A DNA stretch of 64,000 nt from Undibacterium sp. YM2 (GTDB lineage Bacteria; Pseudomonadota; Gammaproteobacteria; Burkholderiales; Burkholderiaceae_D), in NCBI RefSeq assembly GCF_009937975.1, contig NZ_AP018441.1, positions 1,860,001 to 1,924,000 on the forward strand, in the 5' to 3' direction. The position numbers and the translations under genes are program-made. How positions within the stretch are numbered: the stretch's first letter is position 1; each line of letters begins with the position of its first letter. Positions 45,817 through 54,312 of the stretch are shown one piece after another. Under the pieces are notes generated by a model that was not told where the DNA came from, ran no database searches, and worked only from the letters and a program-made list of their open reading frames with translations.

Positions 45817-46138
45817 GAATTCTCCCTCTGGGGTATGGCTTTTTTATTGCACGGATACTATCCAAAGCAAGGCTGCAAGACAATCGTTTGCGGCTGTCTA
45901 TTTGGTAATTTTCTGTAAGCGTGCAAGTAAAGACTGCAACTGGCAATTGTGCCATGCATAGCCCTGGGAATTTATATTGTTGCAATATATTTTTGCAGAC
46001 ATGCCAGACATGTTTCAGAGGGGGAGAAACTGAAGGCGGGGAAACAAAATAGCTGGAATGGATTTCTTATGTGCATATCGCCCGGAGAAACAACCGGGCG
46101 ATATGCACTACTTTTTAGCTTGTAATTTAGCTTGCAGC
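45817..46138. promoter_or_regulatory. Promoter region of the yfaATSQPP operon
   Basis: 322 bp between yfaA and the GST gene stop. The AT-rich stretch near 45975-46005 (TTTATATTGTTGCAATATAT) includes the palindrome ATATTGTTGCAATAT, a candidate operator about 165 bp upstream of yfaA. The GST-side end carries the hairpin listed separately. No -35/-10 pair is certain. Confidence 0.4.
46071..46108 (-). terminator. Perfect 15-bp hairpin after the GST gene
   Basis: GTGCATATCGCCCGG, loop AGAAACAA, CCGGGCGATATGCAC. It lies about 30 bp downstream of the GST stop on the minus strand. The T-run is absent (ATAAGAAATCC follows), but a 15-bp perfect stem strongly suggests a transcript end or an mRNA 3' structure. 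Confidence 0.7.
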
Positions 46139-46807
46139 TTAGGCAGCCTTGCTTTCAGACTGCGCTTCACTGGCGATGCGCTCGTGTTCTGCTGCCCAGG
46201 CTGCATCAATGGCACCGACTTTGACAAACGCCGGACGGCTGCAGACGCGTTCAATGTAACTCATGACGACAGGCGATTCAGGTACGAGCTTGAACATGGT
46301 ACCCCAGCGCAAGGCGTTGCCCCAGAGTACATCTGCTGCCGTGAATTGCTCACCCAGTAAATATGGTCCTTTTTCCAGTTGTGCCTTGATGATACCCAGC
46401 ATGGTGTCAAAATCACCGTAAGGGCACATCGAAGGCATTGCTGGCGGATGTTGCGCAAACTTATCTACCAGTGCAGGCTCATAGCAGGCCGCATAGTAGG
46501 CCATCCAGCGCAGATAAGGGCCGCGCAACTGGCTATCCAGTGCGGGTGTCAGGCCTGCCTGCGGGAACAGGTCTGCCAGATACAAGAATACTGCCACTTG
46601 TTCAGTGATCAGTTCACCGCGATGCAGTATTGCAGGCACTTTACCCATGGGGTTGATGGCCAGATAGGCGCTTTGTCTTTGCTCGCCAGCTTTCATGTTC
46701 AAGACATGCAATTGATAAGGTGCGCCTAATTCTTCCAGCATAATCAAAGCGCCTGTAGCGCGTGTTTGTGGGGAGTAGAACAGGGTGATGTTGTCTGCAT
46801 TGCTCAT
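46139..46807 (-). CDS. Glutathione S-transferase family protein
   Basis: 222 residues with the two-domain GST plan: a thioredoxin-like N-terminus (ITLFYSPQTRATGALIMLEE, then NPMGKVPAILHRGELITEQV) and an all-helical C-terminus with YLLGEQFTAADVLWGNAL. The first strand has Ser at the usual catalytic position (YSPQTR), so it may be of the Ser/Cys-type bacterial classes. Substrate unknown; it acts in the cytosol. It is divergent from a WYL-type regulator with 142 bp between starts, and that regulator is the obvious candidate to control it. Confidence 0.9.
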   Translation of the reverse strand: MSNADNITLFYSPQTRATGALIMLEELGAPYQLHVLNMKAGEQRQSAYLAINPMGKVPAILHRGELITEQVAVFLYLADLFPQAGLTPALDSQLRGPYLRWMAYYAACYEPALVDKFAQHPPAMPSMCPYGDFDTMLGIIKAQLEKGPYLLGEQFTAADVLWGNALRWGTMFKLVPESPVVMSYIERVCSRPAFVKVGAIDAAWAAEHERIASEAQSESKAA

Positions 46808-46949
46808 GATAAGACCTTTCTTTTTATCGCGGAGGCGGAATTGCCGGGCCGTTGATATAAGAATATGCCTCTATACCTGACATCTTTTGTCAGGTTAGCT
46901 TATTATTCTTTTATATTTTAAAAATATGGCAAAAGGATCAGTTTTTACC

Positions 46950-47921
46950 ATGCGTGCCAGCCGACTTATCTCCATCCTGACTATCCTGCAGGCACGTGGT
47001 TTTGCCACCGCGCCAGAACTGGCTGATGAATGCGCAGTCAATCTGCGCACTATCTATCGAGATATCGACGCCATGAGTGAGGCGGGTATCCCCATTTATA
47101 GCGAGCGTGGCTCAGGTGGCGGCTATCGTTTGCTCGATGGCTACCGCACCCAGCTCAATGGCTTGTCCGCCAAAGAGGCCGAGGCCCTGTTCATGAGCGG
47201 GCTGGCAGGAGCCGCCACGGACATGGGGCTGGGCTCTGTCATGATGGCCGCGCAAAACAAGCTACTGTCAGCCATGCCCGCCTCTTTACGTGAAGGTGCG
47301 CAGCAAATGCGTTCGCGCTTTCATCTCGATGCACCGGCCTGGTTTGGTCAGTCAGAGCAACCTGCACACTTGCCCAAGGTTGCCGATGCAGTGTGGGAGC
47401 AAAAGCGCATGCAGATACGTTACCAGAGCTGGAAGGGAATCAAAGAGCGCGTCGTCGAGCCTTTGGGCCTCGTCATGAAAAGCGGTTCCTGGTACCTGGT
47501 CGGGCAAGTGGATGACACACCACGCACCTACCGCATTTCACGCATGCTGGAATTGTCGGTGCTTGAAGAACGCTTCGAAAGACCTGCGCCTTTCGATCTG
47601 GCAGCCTATTGGCGCAAATCTACCGAGCGCCTGGAGCAGGACATGCACAGGAATGTGGCAACCGTGCGTCTGTCACCAAGAGGGGTGAAATTCAGGGAGC
47701 ACTTTCTGTCGCCCTATGTTTTTTCTGAAATGCAGTTGGCCAGCGAACTTGACGGGGACGGCTGGTGCAAGGCGACCATGCCCGTAGGTTCCCTGATGAT
47801 GGCATGTGCAGAAATTCTGCGCTTTGGTGAAGATGCCGAGGTGCTGGAGCCGCCAGAGCTGGTAAGTAAGGTGAGGGAGCATGTAGAAAAAATGGCGATG
47901 ATTTATAACAAGCCAGCGTAG
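46950..47921 (+). CDS. YafY/DeoR-like transcriptional regulator with WYL domain
   Basis: 323 residues from the ATG at 46950; an ATG at 46926 is in frame, but family members usually begin MRASRL as here, and AAGGA precedes 46950. The N-terminus is a helix-turn-helix (RASRLISILTILQARGFATA, ECAVNLRTIYRDIDAM), then GGGYRLLDGYRTQLNGLS, then a WYL domain with KSGSWYLVGQVDD and RTYRISRM. WYL domains bind ligands or nucleic acids and set the activity of the regulator. The likely target is the divergent GST gene. The C-terminal WCX-type part seems complete. Confidence 0.9.
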   Translation: MRASRLISILTILQARGFATAPELADECAVNLRTIYRDIDAMSEAGIPIYSERGSGGGYRLLDGYRTQLNGLSAKEAEALFMSGLAGAATDMGLGSVMMAAQNKLLSAMPASLREGAQQMRSRFHLDAPAWFGQSEQPAHLPKVADAVWEQKRMQIRYQSWKGIKERVVEPLGLVMKSGSWYLVGQVDDTPRTYRISRMLELSVLEERFERPAPFDLAAYWRKSTERLEQDMHRNVATVRLSPRGVKFREHFLSPYVFSEMQLASELDGDGWCKATMPVGSLMMACAEILRFGEDAEVLEPPELVSKVREHVEKMAMIYNKPA

Positions 47922-47933
47922 GCACGGCAGGCA

Positions 47934-47965
47934 AAAAAAGCCCGCAACCGTTGCCAGTTGCGGGC
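47934..47965 (-). terminator. Rho-independent terminator (minus strand)
   Basis: On the minus strand: GCCCGCAAC, loop TGGCAACG, GTTGCGGGC, then seven T. A perfect 9-bp stem with a T-run. It points toward the end of the plus-strand regulator gene, so it ends a minus-strand transcript that comes from about 48050 or further upstream. Confidence 0.9.
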
Positions 47966-48050
47966 GAACACCTTTGGAGAGGAATACTTCAAACCCGGTA
48001 GAACAATCTTCTGCTCTTCCCAGATACGCAATATGAAAAAATCAAATTAA
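47934..48050 (-). ncRNA. Candidate small RNA
   Basis: A good terminator lies 195 bp past the stop of the cytochrome c gene. Between them, on the minus strand, TATAAT sits at 48062-48057 with a weak TTTATA 18 bp further upstream. Transcription from about 48050 would make an RNA of about 115 nt ending at the terminator, with no reading frame of note. The sequence just before the terminator is GC-richer (GAAGAGCAGAAG, CCTCTCCAAAGG). It may instead be a long 3' UTR of the cytochrome c mRNA. Confidence 0.35.
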
Positions 48051-48160
48051 GGATTAATTATATACATTTTATCGATAAAATATAAATAAAAAGATTTTAT
48101 TGTGGCTTTTCAGCGATATTTCTCTCCAGAATTAATCAACGGCAATAGTCGTGGCGATAG

Positions 48161-48634
48161 TTAAGGTTTGTTGAGCTTGCTGCTTTTCGTGCTCAGGGTC
48201 TTCAGGTAGGCGATCAGGTTTTTCCTGTCTCCGTCTTTACTGACGCTGACATCCATTTGTTGTCCAGGGATATAGGCTTCAGGGTCTTGCAGCCAGCGGT
48301 CCAGGGTTTTTTCATTCCAGACTATCCTGGCATTGCGCAAGGCAGGTGAATACTCAAAGTCTGCAATGCTGCCAGCCTTGCGGCCAAATACATTGGCGTG
48401 TCTGGGCCCTATATTGTTGGCTTCTACAGTATGGCAACCCAGGCAGCGTGATTCATAGATGATTTTGCCCGCCTGTATCTCATCTGCTTTTGTTGCCATG
48501 GCGTCAGCGGCGATCAGCGCGATGCCGAATGGCAGCAGGCATACGAGCAGTTTTCTAAAACTAATATCCGGCTTTGATTTTTCCTGCTGCTCGGACCAGA
48601 CCCTGGTATTGAAAAGAGCCGTCATCATTGACAT
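48161..48634 (-). CDS. Class I cytochrome c
   Basis: 157 residues. An N-terminal segment of about 25 polar residues precedes a hydrophobic helix (about 28-45, ending DAMA), so export with a long n-region or a membrane anchor is expected. The single haem site is Cys64-Leu-Gly-Cys67-His68, with Met127 in PGQQMDVSV as the likely sixth ligand. GPRHANVFGRKAGSIADFEYSPAL is the usual middle block of cytochrome c2/c550-like proteins. It carries electrons in the periplasm. The start is uncertain because of the long n-region. No oxidase gene is adjacent. Confidence 0.85.
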   Translation of the reverse strand: MSMMTALFNTRVWSEQQEKSKPDISFRKLLVCLLPFGIALIAADAMATKADEIQAGKIIYESRCLGCHTVEANNIGPRHANVFGRKAGSIADFEYSPALRNARIVWNEKTLDRWLQDPEAYIPGQQMDVSVSKDGDRKNLIAYLKTLSTKSSKLNKP

Positions 48635-49007
48635 GCCAGTTCAGTTGCAGTCAGCGCGGCACGGCATGCGCTGCAATAAATTGGACAGCGCCCGCCAGCC
48701 TGAATGGAAATATACAAATTTGTCATGATGTTCTCTTCGTCTTCAAATACGCAGCCCTGTTGCTGCTTGGGAATATACGCAGGCAGGTGCAGACTGGATG
48801 CACAATTTTTTAAAATTGCCCAAAAGAAATTAAAGTGCTAATTTCTTGTTGTCTGAAATGGTGGTACGAGACTACAGCAGGGGGTATTGAAGGAGGTGGA
48901 TTGGGTTGGAATAAGCTGGATGGAAGGTGATTGAATTTGCCTGCACTTGATTGAGCCAGATTATTGAGGATCTGACTCAATCACGTGCATCAGGTTTGCG
49001 AACGATC
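48635..49007. other. Intergenic region with hairpin after the GH25 gene
   Basis: 373 bp without a gene. A long imperfect hairpin at 48943-48988, GCAC-t-TGATTGAG ... CTCAATCA-c-GTGC with an inner AGAT/ATCT pair, lies 20 bp past the minus-strand GH25 stop and may end that transcript. The rest should hold the cytochrome c promoter. Confidence 0.5.
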
Positions 49008-49631
49008 TTATTTCTTTGCTGCAAAAGCCAGCAAGTCCGCCATGGAACCCGCAAAGACGTCGGTATCCACACTGCCGGTGACGCCAGCCACGCTACCAGA
49101 TTCAGAATTTTGCCAGAATGTCCAACTGCTCCAGCCAATGGGAATTGTTGGCTGCGAAGCACCATATTGCGCAATCCACAATGCATACCTCGAAAAACTG
49201 TTGTTCATATTCTGGTTCCAGAACGATGGCCCGGTATAAATCATCGGTGTGCGACCCAGTGCCTGTTCTACCGTGTTGAGCCAGATTTGCAGGTTAGCCG
49301 CCAGCGTGGCATTTCCAAAACCACCTTTATTGATTTCAATATCGACTACCGGGGGCAAGTCGCCAATGGCAATACTGCCTACCGCCTTGATGAAATTATT
49401 CGCCTGCGTCACAGGATCATCATTGCTCTCATAAAAATGATATGCGCCACGCAATATGCCTGCCGCTTTCATGCCAGTCCAGTTGGTCTTGAACTGTGGG
49501 TCAGTATAGGTATTGCCATCCGTAGCCTTGGCAAAGGCAAAGCTAATGCCTGCACTTTTGACTGCAGTCCAGTTGACTGTGCCTTGATAGTGGGAAACAT
49601 CAATTCCCTGCACCTTGTTGTTGATTGCCAT
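49008..49631 (-). CDS. GH25 family lysozyme without signal peptide
   Basis: 207 residues, a single GH25 domain. Catalytic residues by family pattern are Asp11 (QGIDVSHYQG), Asp97 and Glu99 (PPVVDIEINKGG). AFAKATDGNTYTDPQF and GAYHFYESNDDPVTQANNF are typical. GH25 enzymes are muramidases that cut peptidoglycan. The protein begins MAINNKVQGIDVSHYQG with no export signal; a GGAG site precedes the ATG at 49631, so this start is good. Leaderless forms occur in phage lysis cassettes or as secretion-system cargo, but no holin, phage or secretion genes are nearby. No cell-wall-binding domain follows. Confidence 0.9.
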   Translation of the reverse strand: MAINNKVQGIDVSHYQGTVNWTAVKSAGISFAFAKATDGNTYTDPQFKTNWTGMKAAGILRGAYHFYESNDDPVTQANNFIKAVGSIAIGDLPPVVDIEINKGGFGNATLAANLQIWLNTVEQALGRTPMIYTGPSFWNQNMNNSFSRYALWIAQYGASQPTIPIGWSSWTFWQNSESGSVAGVTGSVDTDVFAGSMADLLAFAAKK

Positions 49632-49824
49632 ACATATCTCCGCTGATGAATTCAGGGTTAAATAACAAATCGTTAAGATAACAGGAATATGGTTAATTAT
49701 GCAAAAACAAGATGTTTTTCATGGGTGTTTTCTGACTTTTCCTTGTATGCCTGGTTCTGGCTGCCTACCCTGATTCATGGGTAAGCGATGAAAAGAGTGT
49801 CCATCAAAGTCAGGGAGCCTGAGC

Positions 49825-50616
49825 ATGAAATTCATACTGCTAATTTTGCTTTGCCTGTGCGTGCCAGCATTGGCGGCAGATATCATCGAAGTTAGCATTT
49901 ATGCCGACGAATCTTATCCACCGTACTCATACAAGGAAAATGGCGAGGCCAGAGGCATTTATCCTGCCATCTTCAGTAAAGCCTTCGAACGTATGCCTGC
50001 TTACAAGGTGCACATCAAGCCAGTACCCTGGAAGCGCGGGCTCATGCTGATGGAAACCGGGCAGGGGCTGGCTTTGTTCCCACCCTATAACCGGCCACTT
50101 GAGCGCCCTTATCTTAACAATTCCGAGCCCGTGCTGACTGAACAGGTGGTGGCTTTTTGCAGTGAGAATTCCATGAAGAGAAGAAAACATCCCTCAAGTT
50201 GGCCCGAAGATTTCCAGGGACTGAAAGTTGGCATCAATGCCGGATTTCAAATCGGCGGCGACAAGTATAGAAAAGCCGTCAAGGATGGCAAGATGTTTGA
50301 AGACCAGGCGCCCAGCAACCGGTCCAATATACTCAAGCTCTTGCTGGGACGTATAGATTGCTACGTCAATGACCGTCTGTCCATCTTGTGGGAGATAGAG
50401 CGCATCAAGGCAGATGGCGTTTACGCTGACAGTAGCCAGGCCATCGTCGAAGCTGCAGTCATTAGCCAGGAGCAGGCCTACCTGGGTTACACCAATCGCG
50501 ATAACGGGCGCTATCCCTACAAGCCTGATTTCATGCGTGCGCTGAACCAGATACTGACAGACATGAAGAAGTCAGGTGAGATACAGAAAATTGTAGAAGA
50601 TGTGCTGAGCAAATAA
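49825..50616 (+). CDS. Periplasmic solute-binding protein (PBPb-like)
   Basis: 263 residues; AGGGAG upstream of the ATG at 49825. A signal peptide ends near ALAAD. The mature protein opens EVSIYADESYPPYSYKENGE and then RGIYPAIFSKAFERMP, with PWKRGLMLMETGQGLALFPP and an inner-lobe NAGFQIGGDKYRK: a stand-alone family-3-like binding protein. It resembles the one at 1263-1979 in plan but not closely. No transporter gene is adjacent. A possible terminator (stem TGCATGGCGG) follows at 50717-50742. Confidence 0.85.
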   Translation: MKFILLILLCLCVPALAADIIEVSIYADESYPPYSYKENGEARGIYPAIFSKAFERMPAYKVHIKPVPWKRGLMLMETGQGLALFPPYNRPLERPYLNNSEPVLTEQVVAFCSENSMKRRKHPSSWPEDFQGLKVGINAGFQIGGDKYRKAVKDGKMFEDQAPSNRSNILKLLLGRIDCYVNDRLSILWEIERIKADGVYADSSQAIVEAAVISQEQAYLGYTNRDNGRYPYKPDFMRALNQILTDMKKSGEIQKIVEDVLSK

Positions 50617-50716
50617 AGGGCACGGAATTTCTTTGCAAGTTGGCGTGAACCAGAGGATGAGTCAGGCCCGGTATCAGAGGCTTGAACATAAGGTGAGTCT
50701 GTGGAACTATACGGCA

Positions 50717-50742
50717 TGCATGGCGGGTAATGCCGCCGTGCA
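50717..50742 (+). terminator. Hairpin after the solute-binding protein gene
   Basis: TGCATGGCGG, loop GTAATG, CCGCCGTGCA: a 10-bp stem (one G-T pair) about 100 bp after the stop and 33 bp before the DUF3096 gene. No T-run. Confidence 0.45.
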
Positions 50743-50775
50743 TACTCAACCTGGTCAACCTTAGAATAGTGATAC

Positions 50776-50934
50776 ATGAACATACACCTGTCCCTGATGC
50801 CCATCCTTGCCCTTGTCGCTGGCATTTGCATACTGATCAAACCCAAGCTCGTCAGCTTCATCGTGGCGCTTTACCTGATAGCCATAGGCCTCATCGGTAT
50901 TCTTGGACTTGGACGGTTTGGTCTGCATTTGTAA
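50776..50934 (+). CDS. DUF3096-type small membrane protein
   Basis: 52 residues: MNIHLSLMPILALVAGICIL, then IKPKLVSFIVALYLIAIGLI and GILGLGRFGLHL. Two hydrophobic helices joined by a KPK turn match the DUF3096 family of very short inner-membrane proteins. The ATG has no strong ribosome-binding site. Function is unknown; family members often sit alone in the genome as here. The next gene starts about 75 bp downstream on the same strand. Confidence 0.75.
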   Translation: MNIHLSLMPILALVAGICILIKPKLVSFIVALYLIAIGLIGILGLGRFGLHL

Positions 50935-51010
50935 ACGAGACCAGGCAATCAGCTGCGCAGGTTCAGGGCTGAATCGGGCAAAGACATCGATTAATGAGGA
51001 GTTGGCAAAG

Positions 51011-51523
51011 ATGACGGCTGCATCGATTTACCCACTCGAAGGTGGTTGTGATTGCGGCATGCTGCGCTATCGCATGCTCAGTGCGCCGCTGATCGTACAT
51101 TGCTGTCATTGCCGCTGGTGCCAGCGTGAAAGCGGCACTGCCTTTGCCCTGAATGCCATGATAGAGGCTGACCGTGTCATTCACACCGGGGCAGAACCTG
51201 AACTGGTGGAGACGCCATCAGCCAGTGGCAAAGGCCAGAAAATTGCGCGCTGCCCACATTGTCGGATTGCCATCTGGAGCAATTATGCGGGTGCCGGGCC
51301 TTTGCTAAGGTTTGTACGGGTAGGTACGCTTGATCAGCCAGACCACCTGCCGCCAGACATTCATATTTATACCGAATCAAAACAGCCATGGCTAAATCTG
51401 GCTGGAACCATACCCGTGATGGCTCAGTACTACGACAGGGACTTATACTGGTCTGCTGCCAGTCTGGCCAGACGGCTTGTGCTGTTGCCCCAAATCGAGG
51501 CTTATCAGGCAAGAAAATCTTAG
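51011..51523 (+). CDS. GFA/CENP-V-fold zinc protein
   Basis: 170 residues from the ATG at 51011 (GAGGAG about 12 bp upstream); the frame is open to 50903 but the extra part is not conserved-looking. Zinc-binding Cys patterns are GGCDCGMLRYRM, CCHCRWCQRESGTAF and RCPHCRIAIWSNY, the set of the GFA family. Named after glutathione-dependent formaldehyde-activating enzyme, most members have no proven activity; some act on S-hydroxymethyl-glutathione or isoquinoline substrates. Cytosolic. No formaldehyde oxidation genes are near. Confidence 0.88.
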   Translation: MTAASIYPLEGGCDCGMLRYRMLSAPLIVHCCHCRWCQRESGTAFALNAMIEADRVIHTGAEPELVETPSASGKGQKIARCPHCRIAIWSNYAGAGPLLRFVRVGTLDQPDHLPPDIHIYTESKQPWLNLAGTIPVMAQYYDRDLYWSAASLARRLVLLPQIEAYQARKS

Positions 51524-51616
51524 AAACCGCTTATTCCTATTCCCGTCAGGATGAATTTGATTGATGGCTGAATCTGGCCTCAAGAACTTATGATTGTTGC
51601 GCTCTTGGTTTTTTCC

Positions 51617-53821
51617 TTATAGTTTGAATTCCATCCGCAGCCCAATACGCGCATAGTTGGTTTTTTGCGTGCTGGTCCGTACAGTGCTGCTGGTATTGAA
51701 ATATTCCCTTACTGTCTGGGTATCAGGTGCCAGCAGATTATCGAGGTTCAGCACCAGGCGGCATTGCGGGTTGACAGTCCAGATGGCATTCGCCGTCAAT
51801 GTGGTGCGGTGAGATTCATAGGTGCGCAGCGTCAGGTTATTGCGCAGCCAGTCGCCGGGCAACCAGTTGGCATCGACATCAATTTTGACAGGCGCATCGC
51901 TCATCGCAAAAGTCATGCCCAGTTTGGCACGCCATGGCAACTGTCCTTCCAGTCGGTTATCTGGCCCTGGAACATCACTCAATACCGAGTGCGCCCAGCC
52001 GAGGCTGCCGCGCACATCCAGCTTGGGAGAGGTGGACCACAAGTCACGCATAGCCACACGCCAGTCCAGGTTAATACCCTGCACGCTGGCGCTACCCAGG
52101 TTGGCAGGGCGCTGTACATAACGCGGCACATTGGCCCAGGGCACCGGCGCCAATACAATTTCCTTGCCGATTTTGCGATCTATCTGGCGCGCATAAAATT
52201 CCAGGCTGATCTGGCTATCCCGGCTCAAGCCATGTTCATACGCCAGATTCAGCGCCAATGCACGTTCCGGCTGTAAACCGGGATTACCACTACTGTCCGC
52301 AGTATCGATGGTATTAGCGCCGCAGCCGTTGATGTTGGTACAGGGAGCCAGCGAATTGACTGAGGGCTGCAGCATCAATTGATTGCTTTCTGGCGCCTTG
52401 AAGCTGCGCGCCAACGATGCCCGCAACTGACGTCTTTGATCACCTTCCAGTTTTTTTGTCACATGTAAAGAGGGCGACCACACGCGAAAACGTGACTGGC
52501 TTGTGAGATTGTTTTCGGTCAGGTCAAAGCGCTGTTCCTCAGATGATAGGCCTGTATTCATGGCCAGGTTTTTATCTATGCGCCAGTCATCCTGGATGAA
52601 TGCCCGCCATTTATCTTCCCGTATGCTGGTCATGTTTCCCAATGCAAGCAGGCTGGTGTCGATGGCACCATTGAGCAAATAGCTGGTTCTGGTCTCATGC
52701 TGATCACGGCTGACTTGCAAACCGGTCTTTAATCTGTGACCACCACTGAGGTGTTTTTGGTGGTTGATTGCCAAAAGCAAATTCCAATTATCATCGCGCC
52801 ATTCCTGGCGTCTTAAGCCATTGCTTGCAGCATTATCCTGGTCATTCAGAAGGGTGCTGGAATTACTTCGTATCTGGCCATCATTCCAGACAAGATTAGC
52901 ATCGATGTTACCCAACTCCTCACTCTCGTACTGCCAGTTTAATGGAAGCCGGTAGCTGCGTAGTGAGGCGGAAGAAGTTTGGGTCAACTGCAACGATTGC
53001 CCACTTGTCCAAAGACGTTGCTCTTCATTGAGTTTATTGGAATTGATTTGCCCGGTAGAGGGCTTGAAACTCAAACTGCCATTTTCAGTTTTATAGGCAA
53101 CTTCTCCGCTCAAAGCTGCTGCCTCATTCTCATTCAGATTGTGACGGCTAGCAGTAAATTGAGGTAATAGCTGTGATCCTGCTATCAATATTTGCGTGTC
53201 TTGCGCATTGCCAGGCGATTGGTTTTTTTGTAAAAATACACTGGCCATCAGACTAAGCGGGCTGTCCTGGCTAAACTGGTTCATAAGCCAATTGGCAGAG
53301 CCGCCATGCTCACCGCCCATGCTTTTGACTTCCAGATTCAGTTGTTGCTGGTTTTTGCGTACATGTTTACGCAGAATGACATTTATAGTCCCCGCAATCC
53401 CAAACGGTCCGGTCTCGGCGGTGGTAGTTTTAATAATCTCTATCTGCTCCACTTCACTGAGATCAAGGTCCAGCGGGTTTTTACCTATTGCAGGTAATCC
53501 ATCGACGAGAATCTGAGTGTAACCGGGCAAGCCTAGCAAGCTCAAACGGCCATCTTTACCTATGGTGATGGCGGGCTCGCGTTTGAGCAATTCATTCACG
53601 TTTTGCAAGCCAATATTGGTAATTTTTTGGCGACCTATGATGAGTTTGCCTGCTGCCAGTTCGCGGTTCGCTTCTATATCTGTTGGCGCACCGTTGATCT
53701 CTACCTGTTGCACTTTTTGAGCTTCCACATTGACAGGTGGAACAGCAGGAGTATTTTGTTGTGACCAGACTGGGCTGCTGGCGAGCAGCAAGCCGGACAT
53801 CGCGGTGATGCGGATATACAT
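51617..53821 (-). CDS. TonB-dependent outer-membrane receptor
   Basis: 734 residues; the signal peptide ends near VWSQQ. The plug domain reads NVNELLKREPAITIGKDGRL, then SLLGLPGYTQILVDGLP and LDLSEVEQIEIIKTTTAETG with GIAGTINVILRK. A 22-strand barrel follows, ending in the last strand YARIGLRMEFKL. No clear TonB box is seen in the short N-terminal segment. The ligand cannot be named: there is no siderophore, vitamin or sugar operon beside it. Two small twin-CX3C proteins lie just upstream on the same strand, about 80 bp away. The start has no good ribosome-binding site; ATG 53800 is an alternative. Confidence 0.9.
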   Translation of the reverse strand: MYIRITAMSGLLLASSPVWSQQNTPAVPPVNVEAQKVQQVEINGAPTDIEANRELAAGKLIIGRQKITNIGLQNVNELLKREPAITIGKDGRLSLLGLPGYTQILVDGLPAIGKNPLDLDLSEVEQIEIIKTTTAETGPFGIAGTINVILRKHVRKNQQQLNLEVKSMGGEHGGSANWLMNQFSQDSPLSLMASVFLQKNQSPGNAQDTQILIAGSQLLPQFTASRHNLNENEAAALSGEVAYKTENGSLSFKPSTGQINSNKLNEEQRLWTSGQSLQLTQTSSASLRSYRLPLNWQYESEELGNIDANLVWNDGQIRSNSSTLLNDQDNAASNGLRRQEWRDDNWNLLLAINHQKHLSGGHRLKTGLQVSRDQHETRTSYLLNGAIDTSLLALGNMTSIREDKWRAFIQDDWRIDKNLAMNTGLSSEEQRFDLTENNLTSQSRFRVWSPSLHVTKKLEGDQRRQLRASLARSFKAPESNQLMLQPSVNSLAPCTNINGCGANTIDTADSSGNPGLQPERALALNLAYEHGLSRDSQISLEFYARQIDRKIGKEIVLAPVPWANVPRYVQRPANLGSASVQGINLDWRVAMRDLWSTSPKLDVRGSLGWAHSVLSDVPGPDNRLEGQLPWRAKLGMTFAMSDAPVKIDVDANWLPGDWLRNNLTLRTYESHRTTLTANAIWTVNPQCRLVLNLDNLLAPDTQTVREYFNTSSTVRTSTQKTNYARIGLRMEFKL

Positions 53822-53898
53822 ACAGTTTTTCAGAAGTCTAATCCTCGCAAGAGAGTATTACAATTAATGGTCAATTACCGACAGTAAAACCTCGAGGT

Positions 53899-54204
53899 TT
53901 ATTCTGGATTGTGCGAGCACATTTTTGTGCAGTCTTTTTCTGCCTTAACTCTGACGCGTTCCAGTTCAGCTTCTTCTTTTTTGCGTAGCTCTTTTAGCTT
54001 TGCTGGCTCTTTTTCTTTTTCAATTTCTGCGCGAATGATGTCGAGTACTTTTCGATTGACTGCGAAATCAGGGGATATTTCATTACATACACGCTCGCAC
54101 TCTGCACGTGGACGCGCTTTCCTGCCTTCGGGGCTAAACTGCGCCTGAGCGTTCATACCAGGCAATGCGCTTAATATCAATGCCAGCAATAAAAATCTTT
54201 TCAT
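53899..54204 (-). CDS. Small exported twin-CX3C helical protein, copy 2
   Basis: 101 residues from the ATG at 54204, with a signal peptide ending near NAQAQ (an upstream ATG at 54219 is possible). Cys36 and Cys40 (ECERVC) and Cys92 and Cys96 (DCTKMC) flank a long charged helix rich in Lys and Glu: EIEKEKEPAKLKELRKKEEA. Two CX3C motifs at the ends of antiparallel helices would form a hairpin closed by two disulfides. The family is not recognised. It is a tandem paralogue of the next entry, with identical length and Cys positions, and lies upstream of a TonB-dependent receptor gene. Confidence 0.75.
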   Translation of the reverse strand: MKRFLLLALILSALPGMNAQAQFSPEGRKARPRAECERVCNEISPDFAVNRKVLDIIRAEIEKEKEPAKLKELRKKEEAELERVRVKAEKDCTKMCSHNPE

Positions 54205-54312
54205 TCGATTTAATCTCATTTTATTTTTGACAAACGACTTCATCGCAGGCTTCGCTCCTGCCATAGAAGAGTGTGATTATGAATTTATTCAAATACTAAT
54301 TAGACCTCAGAT

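Noticed and set aside
49008..49631. GH25 gene as a sign of a prophage
   Set aside because: No holin, tail, portal or integrase gene lies within 10 kb on either side.
53887..53900. Palindrome AAACCTCGAGGTTT at the end of the twin-CX3C gene
   Set aside because: It has no loop, overlaps the stop codon and has no T-run; too little to call a terminator or operator.
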